Below, piece by piece: positions 53,726 through 64,000 of a stretch of DNA of 64,000 bases. The stretch is from Nissolia schottii. Its lineage: Eukaryota; Streptophyta; Magnoliopsida; Fabales; Fabaceae. The notes under the pieces are model-generated. The model was not told the DNA's origin and made no database searches. It was given only the letters and a program-made list of their open reading frames with translations. The DNA is taken from NCBI GenBank assembly GCA_003254905.1, contig QANU01077598.1, positions 62,001-126,000 of the forward strand, given 5' to 3'. A program made the translations under genes and the position numbers. Numbering within the stretch: position 1 is the stretch's first letter; each line of letters opens with the position of its first letter.

Positions 53726-54734
53726 ATATGTTTAATATCCCCAACTTGAACACTAATACTCGTGGGAAATTTTCCAAATGGTAAAACTAAATAATAAACA
53801 TGGTAATTGAAAACATTCTTTCTTTTTTTCATTGATTCCTTGCATCATATGAAATGGTACATTTATAGTAAATACTAAATTATTCTAGAGTCTTCTGAGT
53901 GACATGTGTCACTTCTTAATTGGTTATGAGGAATATTCTTTTAAATATTCTGTCTTATCATGACACCACATCACACTTATCGAATACCCTATAATATCTA
54001 ATTATCCTAATATCTATTCCGTCTCCTAAGGCCTTATAACTAGGATAAAAATGAGAAAGACCAGATAACATAATAGTATATTAATGGACGTTAATCTTGG
54101 ATATCTCCTTTATTTATTTAATGGTATGATATAGATAAATAAATTGTACAAGTTTAGTTGTCTTTTGGTTATAATTTTATGAACCTCTCTCATCTAAAGA
54201 AAAAAAAAGCACAAACTGCCATTTCATTTTTAAACTAAAATTTTATCATCTCATTTTAATTTCTCTCCCTTGTGAAACTCCATTTGCTTGTATTATAGAA
54301 TGACGATGGACTCAATTCAAAATGTTGTGAAGAAAATTAATAAGAAATGCATCTTTTATACAAATTAGAAAGCAATTTTACTAGCACCATAGCAATTTTA
54401 CAAAATAAAAAATAAAAATGAAGGAAACAAAAGAAACAGAAATTACACGTCTCCGGAATCTGGACCCTCTCTCCCTCTCTTAATTTCTCTCTTATGGGGT
54501 AGTAGCGTCTCTCACTTTTATATGATTATCAACATAACATAGGATAATCACTTTTATACGTGAAACATGAATAATAAAAAATAAGTCTTTCACAAAAGTA
54601 TATAGATCACAACATATATTTTTTATTCTCCGCAAATATATTATGCACGTAACATTCTTCTTGTTTCGAATATTTTACATGTCATTCACGACTTTATTGA
54701 TTAGGAAGACAGCTGCCAAATCGATATTAGTGAA
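53726..54734. other. AT-rich spacer downstream of the PMEI-like gene
   Basis: No gene recognised. The part nearest 54734 should contain the 3' untranslated region of the PMEI-like gene. Confidence 0.4.
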
Positions 54735-55298
54735 TCAAGAAGGCATAGCGGTTGTTGGCGTAGACATGTGAATGATGCAAAGTGCAATACCGGACAACTG
54801 AAAGAGACTGTAATTCTCCTTCGTCAAAGGAGAAGTAACCTCGCCACCCTTCTCCCCAAAGCCTTCCTGGCACGTTGAGGCGCTTTCCATAACTGAACCC
54901 ATCCACGTGGCAGCCACGTCATAGTTTCCATTCAAGAACGCCCCAATTGAATTCACTATCGTCCACGCCGCATCGCTGTACAGTTCCAAGCACTCCTTTA
55001 AGCGCCCCACAGTGAATTCGTCGGAGCTCTTTCTACCTAACAGCTTGTCTATTGTTCCCAGCGTGCCGGTCACGTTCTCCAGGGCCAGCTCCATTGCGAC
55101 TAGAGCCAGGCCTTGGAGATTTGCGGACCGGCTCACCGGGATCAATGGGAGCGACGCTGAGCACAAGGCGTAGCTCAGGATCGTGGATTGGTTGGCGCAT
55201 TTTTGGCAGGTTTGGTCGACTATGTCTTTGGAGCATGTTCCGATTGGGGTTGTGAAGAGGAGCAGGAAAGGAAGGCACAAGAAAGAAGGACGCAGCAT
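54735..55298 (-). CDS. Invertase/pectin methylesterase inhibitor-domain protein (Pla a 1-like)
   Basis: The PMEI/invertase-inhibitor fold is a secreted four-helix bundle that inhibits cell-wall invertase or pectin methylesterase. One exon, 187 residues from the ATG at 55298. This start gives a clean signal peptide (MLRPSFLCLPFLLLF, cleavage near residue 22). An upstream ATG in the same frame (55385) would put 29 charged residues before it and is disfavoured. Conserved features: IVDQTCQKC...ALC cysteine pair, LQGLALVAMELAL, LKECLELYSDA, and TCQEGFGEKGG followed by SPLTKEN. The closest group I know is the pollen-allergen-like putative invertase inhibitors. Which enzyme it inhibits cannot be read from the sequence. 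A TATA-like TATATGAA lies about 70 bp upstream (55362-55369). Confidence 0.88.
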   Translation of the reverse strand: MLRPSFLCLPFLLLFTTPIGTCSKDIVDQTCQKCANQSTILSYALCSASLPLIPVSRSANLQGLALVAMELALENVTGTLGTIDKLLGRKSSDEFTVGRLKECLELYSDAAWTIVNSIGAFLNGNYDVAATWMGSVMESASTCQEGFGEKGGEVTSPLTKENYSLFQLSGIALCIIHMSTPTTAMPS

Positions 55299-57662
55299 TG
55301 TTAACTTGTTTAGTTGTAAACGGAGAGAAAGTGGTTTTGGAGGGATAGAGCGGATGTAACGGTTCATATACATGGAGGATTTCACTAGGTGAGTGGGAAA
55401 GTACTGCCATGAAGGAAGTTTCCTTAATAGCTAGCTTTGTCATTCAATTAACCAGGGATCTATCCAGTACTCTCTTATCAAACACATTTGAGATACACCA
55501 AGATAATGGAGCAACACATACAATAATATTTGGATGATATTTGAATAACCTTTTTACAAAAATATGGATTTTATTATATGCATATTTTCTCTCTTCATAG
55601 TAGAATTTGTGTTTTTCTGATAAAATTGTTTCTAAATATTGTTGTACATGTAACATTCTTGAAATAATGATTAAGAGATTCTTTAGTGAAATATTATATG
55701 AACAATAAGAATACATAATAATGTATGATCACCGTATAAAATACGGACAAAAGTGGCCCCACACAAAATAAAAAGTAAATATAACTTCATTGTTTCTTTT
55801 TCTTTTGGTTAGTTTTTTTTTTCACATTATTACAAGTATAGTCATAGACTTATAGTTGTTAAAAATTCATTTCAAAACTTAAAAACTTACAATTTTATGT
55901 TTTTACAAAATAAAAACTTGTTGGGTTCTATCTAAAATCTAAATTAAGCAAAATCGTATGAAAAAAAGAGTTTTCAAATGTCAAAAACCGTAAAAAAAAA
56001 CATTTGTATGTTTTTTGTTCATTATTGTACTCATCATCATTGATTTTTGGTGTTTGGTTGCCTTTTATTGGTCACCACTCTTAGTAGTTACATTTGCGAG
56101 TTGTAAGAGCGGTCATCACTTTTTGCTACTAGTCACTTACATCACACAACTCATTCTCTGCATTGTTGTTTTACTTTGTTATGATTAACTTTTTTAATTT
56201 ATATTTCATGAATCATACTATTTAGTATTTCGTTCTTAAAGTATATCCTTTTTATTGATAGATATAGTATGTGAACTCGTGCAATGCACACAAATTTTAA
56301 ATTTTATACTCAGTTCTAATGTTTATCACTTAAAAATAGAAACTTTGGTGTCAACAAAAGTAGTCATGAATGACATGGAGTGTAATAAAATAATGATTTT
56401 TTTTTCTCTGAATTCAATGTTACGCTATTCACTACTTCATACAAAAGAAGCAATTGCAATACCCCATACAATTTTAAATAAACTCTTAAATATAATACCT
56501 CATTCTGTAATAAAAAAAAGGTATATTATTATAATCCAATAAAAATTAAAATATATTACATCATATCTTTACTATTGTATATATATTTGTTATTTATTGA
56601 ATGAATTGCTAAGAACATATATTTCCAGTTTTATTAATATATAGTGTCTTAACTCGTGTGAAGCATGAATAAATTATATAGTCTTAATTTAAATTTACTA
56701 ATATATATATATAAATAAATGAATATTAAATTTATACGTTTAATTATGGGATTTAAACTTTTGCTCTGATATGAATATGTAGAAATAGAAATTGGTAGAA
56801 TAATTTAATTGAAAATTTTCATAAAATAAAATGATTAGTAATACATTTGGTTTTCTCAAAAAAAGTTGAATGAAGTTTCGACTCTACAAGTGAGCATTGT
56901 TGAGTCTTAGTGGGTAGTTACTTTTTGTACTTTTACTCATTGGTGAGTTTAAGTTTCTTTCATTCATCTAAAAAAAATAGTTTGTATCTCCGGTGCAAAT
57001 TAAGTACTCCTTATGTTCCCTTTTAGGGATAAGGGTTTTCATCTGTTTAAAAAGAAACAACACACAAATTAAGGTAAAAAATAAAAAAAAAATAGGGGTA
57101 AATGTATAAAATTATATGAATTGACAAAATTACCCTTACATAAAAAAATAAATTTCTATTCATTGTTCTTCTCAAATCTTATTATAATAATAAATGCCCC
57201 ACTTCAAATTAATGTCCCACTACAATTAGATTAGGGGTAAACGTGGAATAAATTAATTAATGCTACCTAAATTTTGTCAATGAACAGATATTATGAGACC
57301 CTAAAAAATAAAAAATAGACAATTGAAAAAGATCAGAATGAGTATATGGTTGACATCTATTGTGCACATTAAGTTATTTAATTTGGCATCTCTCGCAATC
57401 AATTTGATTGCCATCTCTCAGTGCAAATTAAGTACTTCTTCCATATAGATAATTATATCCATAATAATTAATGTGAATAACATCAAATAATAAAATTATC
57501 TATTATCATAAGTTGATCTAAAGAAAAAAGAAATGATTTTATTGTAAAAAAAAATGTAGACATTGCTAACCTTTACATGAAATTGTGAAGATTAGCAAAC
57601 TCTAGGTATATATATATACACACATACGCTATGTCTATGCCTTATAAATTTTTTAAATTAAT
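55299..57662. other. Long AT-rich intergenic stretch
   Basis: No gene, tRNA or defined transposon recognised. Contains poly-A and poly-T runs and short TA repeats (56698-56714 and 57608-57617). Confidence 0.4.
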
Positions 57663-58080
57663 GTGTGGCCTGTCATGATATATCTCTTATCCGAGTTGCT
57701 GTCACTGCGTATTGTGTATTGTGTATCGTGTCCAGCGTTGTATCACAAATGCCATCACACCAAAATTAATTTTAGATCGTGTACAAAAAGATCATCCCTT
57801 CATAGCGCTTTCAGGGGAAGGGGCTTTAGCTGCGGAAGCTTCCTAAGACACGGATTTCATCGAGGCATGCATAGCATGTTATGTTATATATCGTTGGTAC
57901 ATGGAAATTGCCTAAAGTTCCTGTCACTCTTTGGCAACTTTTGAAGAAATCTAGCTTTCTTCTTATTTTCTTTGTTTTTACATCAGTTTTATACCCGTTA
58001 GTTATGGGGCTGGTTTTGACCATGATGTCTCCCGTGGATTATGGTGGAACATTTGCACGTATTTTTAGAACGTAGTTAAA
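57663..58080 (+). other. Unassigned open frames, possibly gene remains
   Basis: Two overlapping plus-strand frames, 57663-57944 and 57881-58075, have moderate complexity and a hydrophobic stretch (FLLIFFVFTSVLYPLVMGLVL in the second). I recognise no family. There is no convincing gene structure around them. Confidence 0.2.
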
Positions 58081-58559
58081 TATATTAATAAAATATGACA
58101 ATATATTTTTAATTTTTTCCTCACTCTCAACATCTCCCTTGCAACCGCCCCTCCTCCTCTTGACACCGCCCCGCCACCGGGAAAAAAAAAAAAACACCCT
58201 CCAACTCCCACCCGTCTCTGCAACCTCTCTTCTTGCCACTATGCTCTTTTGTTAGGAAAATCAATTATCAATTAATTCCATAAAAGAGAGAGTCCAATAG
58301 GAAAATCAAGAACAAGAAGCTCTAATGGCCACAAAAGTAACAAATTTTATCATCTTCGTAAAGAAAACTCAGATCCAAAAGTGTAATTGTTTCTTGCAAG
58401 CTTTCATGACTAAAAGAGAAGAAACTTTATATCTCTATGGAAAAAAAAAAATCAGTCTCGAGCAAAAACCACAACCCAAAAAATGAAAGAAAATATTTAC
58501 ACATAAAAAATTAACTCAGATCTAGATTTAGAAAATATTCATCTGCATGTTCCTCTGTC

Positions 58560-59620
58560 GTTCCATCTGCGTTATCACGAGTGTGTAACGGCTAGCGAGG
58601 GCAGTAAGGGAAATAACCAAAGAAAGGGGGGGTAAAGAAGGAAATGGGGCCAACAGCACCAGCGAGCCACAACAGCAGACAACTCAGCATAACAGAATCG
58701 TTGAAGATCGTGGCCACGTGGCCACGACAGCGCAGGAAACGGAATGGCGCCGAAGCAAGAGGGCTAGGCAACCAAGCTTAAAGCTGAGGGGATTCATCAC
58801 TGGAGAGAATATGAGTATTGTGAGTAATTTTCTCTTCTGTTATTCTCTCTTGCTTATCTCTCCCAATTCGCTAATCGACTCTGTTCCGCAGGTGAGAACC
58901 GCGGAGTTACCGGCGGCAGAGAGCGCAACCTCCAGCAGCCGTCCTTGATCCCTCTCGGGTGCGCTCGTTAGGGAGGCGGCTGCCGAAGGTGATCGAGCTT
59001 AGCCTCTGTGCTCAGAACACTATCGTCCTGAAGAATTTGTTACAGAACTGTCATTGTTTAATTTCGGATTCTGCTACTGTTTAATTGTTGTTTGTTGAGA
59101 ACCTCTGTAGTTAATTGTGTGGTGGATTTCTTGAGTAATATTTTCATAGTTCATCTCGTTACAGAGTGCCTCCGCCATTTTGAATGAATCACAACGTGTG
59201 GCTCCATTGTTGGCGAAATTGTCCAGATCTAACACCGAACGCCCAGATCCGTTAGCCTTTATTCCTTTTGTGTTTCATTGCGGGACAACAAAGGCATTAA
59301 AGTCGAGATCAGGTGGTGGCTACGCCGAGGTGGGGTGGTTGACAAGCGATGAAGGAGGTTTGAGAAGTAGTGGGGTTGGGTTGGGGTGGGGTGTCGAAAG
59401 CCAGTTCTCATCTTGGCCTCCACTGCAAAAGCGGTGGCAACAGCGATGCTATGGGTGTTTGGGAGGGGGAAGAGATCAGAACAGAAAGGGAAAAGATGAA
59501 GCGGAGAGAAAGAGAAGGTGTCAATTTACCATAAAATCCTTATGGACCATGCTACACCTTTTTCTTTTTATAACAAGGTACATCATGCTCCTACCTAAAC
59601 ATGTTAGTTAATTATATGAC
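58560..59620 (+). other. GC-richer segment with exon-like pieces of unknown origin
   Basis: Contrasting with its AT-rich surroundings, this stretch has possible exons. 58718-58817 encodes a basic segment (ETEWRRSKRARQPSLKLRG). It is followed by a possible intron (GTGAGT at 58820, CCGCAG at about 58891). A frame at about 58955-59033 reads LPKVIELSLCAQNTIVLKNLLQ. After a possible acceptor at 59165, SAILNESQRVAPLLAKLSRSNTERPDP follows, then low-complexity Gly-rich sequence. No family recognised. It could be captured gene fragments or one decayed gene. Confidence 0.3.
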
Positions 59621-60724
59621 TTAGTTAGTCCCTGCTCTCTTAGGGATCAAATTGATCCATACATCTCTACTATCAAAAACTTAAAAAAATTAAAAGGTTG
59701 AGATTATCTTTATAAAATTAATTATATAATAATTACATTTATATTTTAATAATTTTTATTTACTAATTTAACCCTCAATATTGTTTGATTTTCTCATCTT
59801 GCCATTACTTAATGTCATCGTCAACCACCCATTCCGCGCCTTCCTCCTGGCACCCAGCACAGCCCCACCTCCACCCATGTTGCCAGAGTCGCCATGGTTT
59901 CAAAAATCACAACACAACAACAACAACAACAAAAATCAAAGTAGATTTGAGCAACAACACAGTACAACAACCCTCACCAATGTTAAAAAAATCAAAAAGA
60001 AAAAAGAAAAAAAAATTGTTGAAGAGAGATCTGCGTAGATCTTAAAAAAAGGAGAGAAAAATACATATATGAGTAGATTTGAGTTAACTATGGCAAATGT
60101 GAAGACAGTTAAAGAGGCGCTTAAGGGTGACAACAACTGAGGGGCTCTCGAAGGGGACAAATACTACACCTAAAAGGAGCACTAGTAGTAGTCAATTTAT
60201 AGCAGTTGCTCAAAGCTGCTACCGGTTAGCATTTGGCAATAGTTCAATGCAACTATATATCTCCATTCACTTAGCAATTTAGGCACAATTACTTAGCTCC
60301 GTCCTCTTATTTCTCTCTCATTTTGCATTGGCCGATTTTTTTTTTCCCTATTTCTCTCCATTCTCACCGTCTACACTCTCGAACACTCTTCACTGCTTGG
60401 TTTGGTCATTGCCGCCGCCGGCCGCACTACCACTGGTCACTGCCATCGCCAGCCGCGCTACAACCGGCCACCGTCATCGTCAGCCATTGCCATTGCCACC
60501 GCTGACAAGAGTACGTCGATTTTCTCATTTCCTTTTTTCTTCATTTTCGTTCTCTAAGAATCCTAAAATAGCTATCGTCATTTTTGTTTGGCAGAAATCA
60601 AAAGTTAGTGCGCGAACAAAAGTCAAATTCCATACCCCCTCTTCTTCTTCTTCTTCAAGTTCGATTTTGCTTCAATTGGACAAATTGCTTGTCCTTCTTC
60701 AATTTAGATTGTGTTTTCATTAAC
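59621..60724. other. Low-complexity spacer with a possible CACTA-type end
   Basis: Contains an (ACA)n tract (59909-59931), A-rich sequence, and proline/serine-coding low-complexity DNA at 60360-60500. At 60180, CACTAGTAGTAGTCAATTTATAGCAGTTGCTCAAAGCTGCTA resembles a CACTA-transposon terminus with subterminal repeats, but no partner end was found. Confidence 0.3.
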
Positions 60725-61275
60725 CGTGTCGGTATTCGTACACTTCAAAAACAACTACTCATCAGTCACCCAATAAAAAAATAAACATTATAAAATAAAA
60801 AAAATAAGCATTATAAATCAGATAAACAAATATTGTTACTGAATATTTTTGTATAAATATTGTCAACAAACATTTATACGTGCCCATGCACACATGTGTT
60901 TAATATTGCTTATTTTTTGTATTTGATAATGTTTGTTTTTCTATTTTGTAATGTTTGTTTCTTTGTTTTATAATGTTTGTTTCTCTGTTTTAGTGGTTGT
61001 TAGGTGACTATTTTTTAGATGTACAATTAGCATTTTTTTATCAGTAACAGTCTCACTATTTGTACACCTTAAAAATAACCACCAAATAGCTACCCAACAA
61101 AAAAATAAATATCACAAATAGAAAAACAAAAATTATATGCGAGAGAAACAAACATTGTTATGAGACATTTTTACATGTCCCTGCACATATGAGTTTAGTA
61201 TTGCTACAAAACAAGAAACAAATATTGTCACCAAACATTTCTACGTGCTCATGCACATGTGTTTAATATTGCTTA
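60725..61275 (+). repeat. Two imperfect direct repeats of about 200 bp
   Basis: 60725-60915 and about 61055-61275 share, in order, GTACACTT, AACAACTACT/AACCACCAAA, CACCCAATAAAAAAATAAA, ACAAATATTGTTA, ATTGTCAACAAACATTTATACGTG and CATGCACACATGTGTTTAATATTGCTTA. Between them are inverted-type copies of the TGTTTGTTTCTCTGTTTTA phrase, also seen at 1770-2170. Confidence 0.6.
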
Positions 61276-61540
61276 TTTCTAAGAATTTTGATTTTGGTAC
61301 TTGTTTCTAAAGCTCTGCTCCAACTTTCATGAAATAGCTCAAATCTAGGGTTTCTAAATCTTTTCAATTGGATTTGTGTTCGGAGATAATTATCCTGCCA
61401 ATTATATGTTCCAACTTTTTATTTCTTTTAATTATTATTATTATTATTATTTGGAATCGATTGAGTTTTTAGTGTGTTGATTTGGTGTGAGTTCAATGTG
61501 TTTGTCGTAGTAGAAATTATAATCATAGCGACCACCATTT

Positions 61541-61924
61541 TCCATTGATGTGTATTCGATCTTTGTTATTTACATCACGAAGGATAAAGCTAACGTTACC
61601 GTTGATGATGTCTTGCAACCTGGGAGTAGCGTGCTAGCTGCTGGTTACTGCATGTATGGTAGCTCTTGCAAGGTAAAAAAAAGAAAAACATAGCTTGTAC
61701 ATATTTTTTGTTAGCTATTTATAAAGTTATAATTCCATTTCGCAATAAATTTCAGTGTTATCGTTTATTTGTTTATCTTTTGAAATGGAATTGATCATGA
61801 ATATCTGATGTTGATTGAACAAATTTTGAGACTGCAGTTTGTGCTTAGCACAGGAAATGGTGTAAACGGTTTTACACTTGATCCTTCCCATGGGGAGTTC
61901 ATATTGACTCACCCAAACATCAGG
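61541..61924 (+). pseudogene. Fructose-1,6-bisphosphatase gene fragment (two exons)
   Basis: FBPase acts in gluconeogenesis and sucrose synthesis. An exon ending at 61672 reads SIFVIYITKDKANVTVDDVL...AAGYCMYGSSCK, matching the conserved middle of cytosolic FBPase. After a GT-AG intron (61673-61837), 61838-61924 reads [29 protein letters not shown]. The frame continues across the junction, and a further GT donor follows (AGG/GTACAC). The next expected exon (starting IPKKGK) and all upstream exons are not found. Small losses are seen near the left end. A fragment of a gene copied with its introns. Confidence 0.8.
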
Positions 61925-63392
61925 GTACACTCATATATATGTGACATTCAACTTGGTGTATTAAGCTATTAAATTCTAAATTTTCCTTGCTGTAGTGAGG
62001 CCTGATATCAAGATGGTTTTATATTGCCACGGATCCTTATGTGAAGGTTAGAAAAAGAACTTACAAATATAAGAAAGTGCTTTCAGTTTTGTCTAATTAC
62101 TATTTGTTAATTGACATTCAAAGTCCCTTAAGTGCATTGGAAGGTATTTGATTCTGAACTTGGTTTAGTTATTTGGCTTCAAAGCGGTGTTCATCTCTAG
62201 CAACTAGTCTCTGTTCTTCAGAGTACTGATTTCCATTTTGTTAAGCTTCCCATCATTTGCTTACATTTGAATTTTTTACAATTTGACAAGATTTAGCTAG
62301 TAGTTCCTCAACTACAGAGAGTACAAAGGGATGAAGGATACAAGGATTAGCACCCTTGCAATAAAGTTGCTTTAGTTTATACTTTGTTATGTACTAAGGA
62401 ATGTTCTATTCCTTTCTAAAAGTATTTTTTATTTTGTTGTCTTGCTATTAGTGTTATCTTTTTTATCTTATTACATTGATTTTTTAATTTTAATGCGAGG
62501 ACAAAGGCTAACAATTTGGTTTGATTCCTTTAGGTAAGTGCAGAACTCAGCCATGAAGGGTTTGGATGCAAGATTTAAAGAGATAAAAAGTAACTCCTTT
62601 GACTTAAAGACATTGTTGATAATCCCGCCATTAGCAGGAACCATGTCACGGATCTCTGTAACCTCTTCGATTTATGTCTATTTGCTTTGAACTAGTTCCC
62701 GTTGGAAATTTGTAATTTCAATAATTATGTGGGCTCATATTTAATAAAAATTATATTAGTTATTTATCATAAATGATTTATTATAGTGATCTAATTTTAT
62801 TACAAGCCTCTTGGGTTTAAAGAAAATGATATGGACTTAATGGGTAGATGCTGAGTATTGGCCTACCAATGGATAGTGGGCCCCGTGATCGGTTATAAAT
62901 ACGTGAGGAGGCTATGATCTCCAATACACCAAATCAAACAGTTTCCCTTCTCCCCATCTGGAAGAGAAACAGATGCTCCATTGAGGAACTAAAGGATTTA
63001 GTTGAGGAAGATCATAAAGCAAACGATCTTGTTCGTGACTAATCGTTGTAGGGAATTCCATCAACATCCATGAATTCAGGTATTTACGAAATGTTATAAT
63101 CCTTGATAATCTAACATGATGTAGTTTCCCCCAAATTGCACAAACTTGAACCCATATAGGGCACAAACATATGCATGAACTACCCTCACCCACCAAAACC
63201 GTATATACACAAACTTGTAAGACTATAATGCACAAACTTCGTGCGTTAGTATGCACAAACATTTTCAACGCTTTTCAAAGGGTTTTCTCAAATGCAAACC
63301 CTAGAGATCATTCAAATATGTTCATTGTTTAATCGAAAATCAAAAACATTGATGGAATAGCAAGAAAACCTCAAAAGAACAATTGAGCGTAA
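61925..63392. other. Spacer with LTR-like and repeat sequence
   Basis: 62860-63060 looks promoter- or LTR-like (GGTTATAAATACGTGAGGAGG with downstream leader-like sequence), but no retroelement body is attached. 63130-63260 holds several GCACAAAC motifs shared with 22690-22815 and 24060-24210. No gene recognised. Confidence 0.35.
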
Positions 63393-63683
63393 CGCTGTGT
63401 TTGGTAAGCGTCTCGGGAGAGAAAATACAGAGACAATGGGGACAGAAACATGTTTGGAGAATGAAACGAAAACATGAAACTTAAAATTGTCTTTGTCTTA
63501 AAATAATTTTTTAACTAATTTTTATGCATCTAAAAAAGAAAAATACAGAAGAGATGTTTGGAAAGGAAGGGACGCATCTCTACTGTATCTCCAAAATGGA
63601 GGGACGCAAGAGACGTGTCTCAGCTATTCATGTGTCTTCATATTTTCTTTCACAGGACACTTATCGAATGCTACCTTAGAGAA
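63393..63683. mobile_element. MITE related to the element at 31703-31950
   Basis: The left end GCTGTGTTTGGTAAGCGTCTCGGGAGAG and the reverse complement of the right end (AAGGTAGCATTCGATAAGTGTCC) form imperfect inverted repeats. The interior shares ACATGTTTGGAGAATGAAA, AAAATTGTCTTTGTCTTA, TTTTTAACTAATTTTTAT and CATCTCTACTG-type blocks with 31703-31950. Confidence 0.55.
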
Positions 63684-64000
63684 CAAGGACTAGGTTAATT
63701 TGAGCCTTTCTTTGAGGTGTATATATAGTTTTCTTTCTTTCTTAATTACATACATTTAGTAACTAACATGGATATAAAATAAATTACACGTCAAGAAAAA
63801 GAAATACTATAAGTTATATTATATAAGAAGTAATGATATATAAATTTTGTGGATAATTATATTATTGATCACTTAATACGACAATAATAAATTATTTTAC
63901 AAATTTATTTGCCATCCGTACCCTTTTAAATTAGGACTAGCTGCTGGAAAGCCCAATGAATTCTCTTTCTAATGATCAATGCCGATTCTTGAGCATGTTT
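63684..64000. other. AT-rich end of window
   Basis: No feature recognised. Confidence 0.3.

Noticed and set aside
55033..55443. Second minus-strand frame overlapping the PMEI-like gene
   Set aside because: Arg/Pro-rich out-of-frame product; the overlapping frame has a signal peptide and the full PMEI signature.
59785..60045. Overlapping 85- and 86-codon frames
   Set aside because: Asn/Thr/Lys runs from an (ACA)n and poly-A tract.
60323..60784. Overlapping plus-strand frames rich in His, Pro and Ser
   Set aside because: They arise from low-complexity CCG/CAT sequence; no start context or family match.

Overview
The window is plant nuclear DNA: AT-rich intergenic sequence, GT-AG introns, land-plant-specific families (PUP purine permeases, PMT/QUA3-type methyltransferases, plant DRP1 dynamins, PPR proteins, expansin-like B) and many retroelement, Helitron, MITE and SINE remnants. 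A legume, most likely Glycine, fits best. That assignment is a judgement from overall resemblance and was not tested by alignment.

Seven protein-coding genes can be modelled with open reading frames throughout. From left to right they are: a PMT2-like Golgi pectin methyltransferase (minus, 6 coding exons, 3413-8861); a purine permease (plus, 2 exons, 18028-19628); a DRP1E-like dynamin (plus, 15 exons, 24916-30874); an expansin-like B (plus, 5 exons, 34103-35866); an At3g29230-type PPR protein (minus, single exon, 37429-39279); a RABH1b/Rab6 GTPase (minus, 6 exons, 43834-48171); and a Pla a 1/PMEI-type invertase inhibitor-like protein (minus, single exon, 54735-55298). They do not form an operon or obvious cluster. 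Several act in the secretory pathway or cell wall (Golgi methyltransferase, DRP1, Rab6, expansin-like, PMEI-like), but this may be chance.

Between the genes lie transposon relics. 90-1260 holds a copia relic on the minus strand. 10.6-17 kb holds a candidate DNA transposon, a MITE, a decayed gypsy element and a decayed copia element joined to a stray gypsy fragment. 20.5-24 kb holds an apparently identical 1.1 kb direct repeat, whose first copy is bracketed by single N bases, around a serine palmitoyltransferase gene fragment. 40.5-41.8 kb resembles a gypsy-type transposon protein. 48.4-53.4 kb is a Helitron with a readable Rep domain and 3' terminus but a broken helicase. 53.4-53.7 kb is a copia 3' LTR. 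57.6-62.9 kb contains gene scraps, including a two-exon fructose-1,6-bisphosphatase fragment. A degenerate tRNA-Lys(CUU) lies antisense in a RABH1b intron.

I found no convincing new biological system. The most useful leads are the N-bounded identical repeat (possible assembly error), the gypsy/copia chimera, the Helitron with a lost Walker A lysine, and the captured gene fragments.
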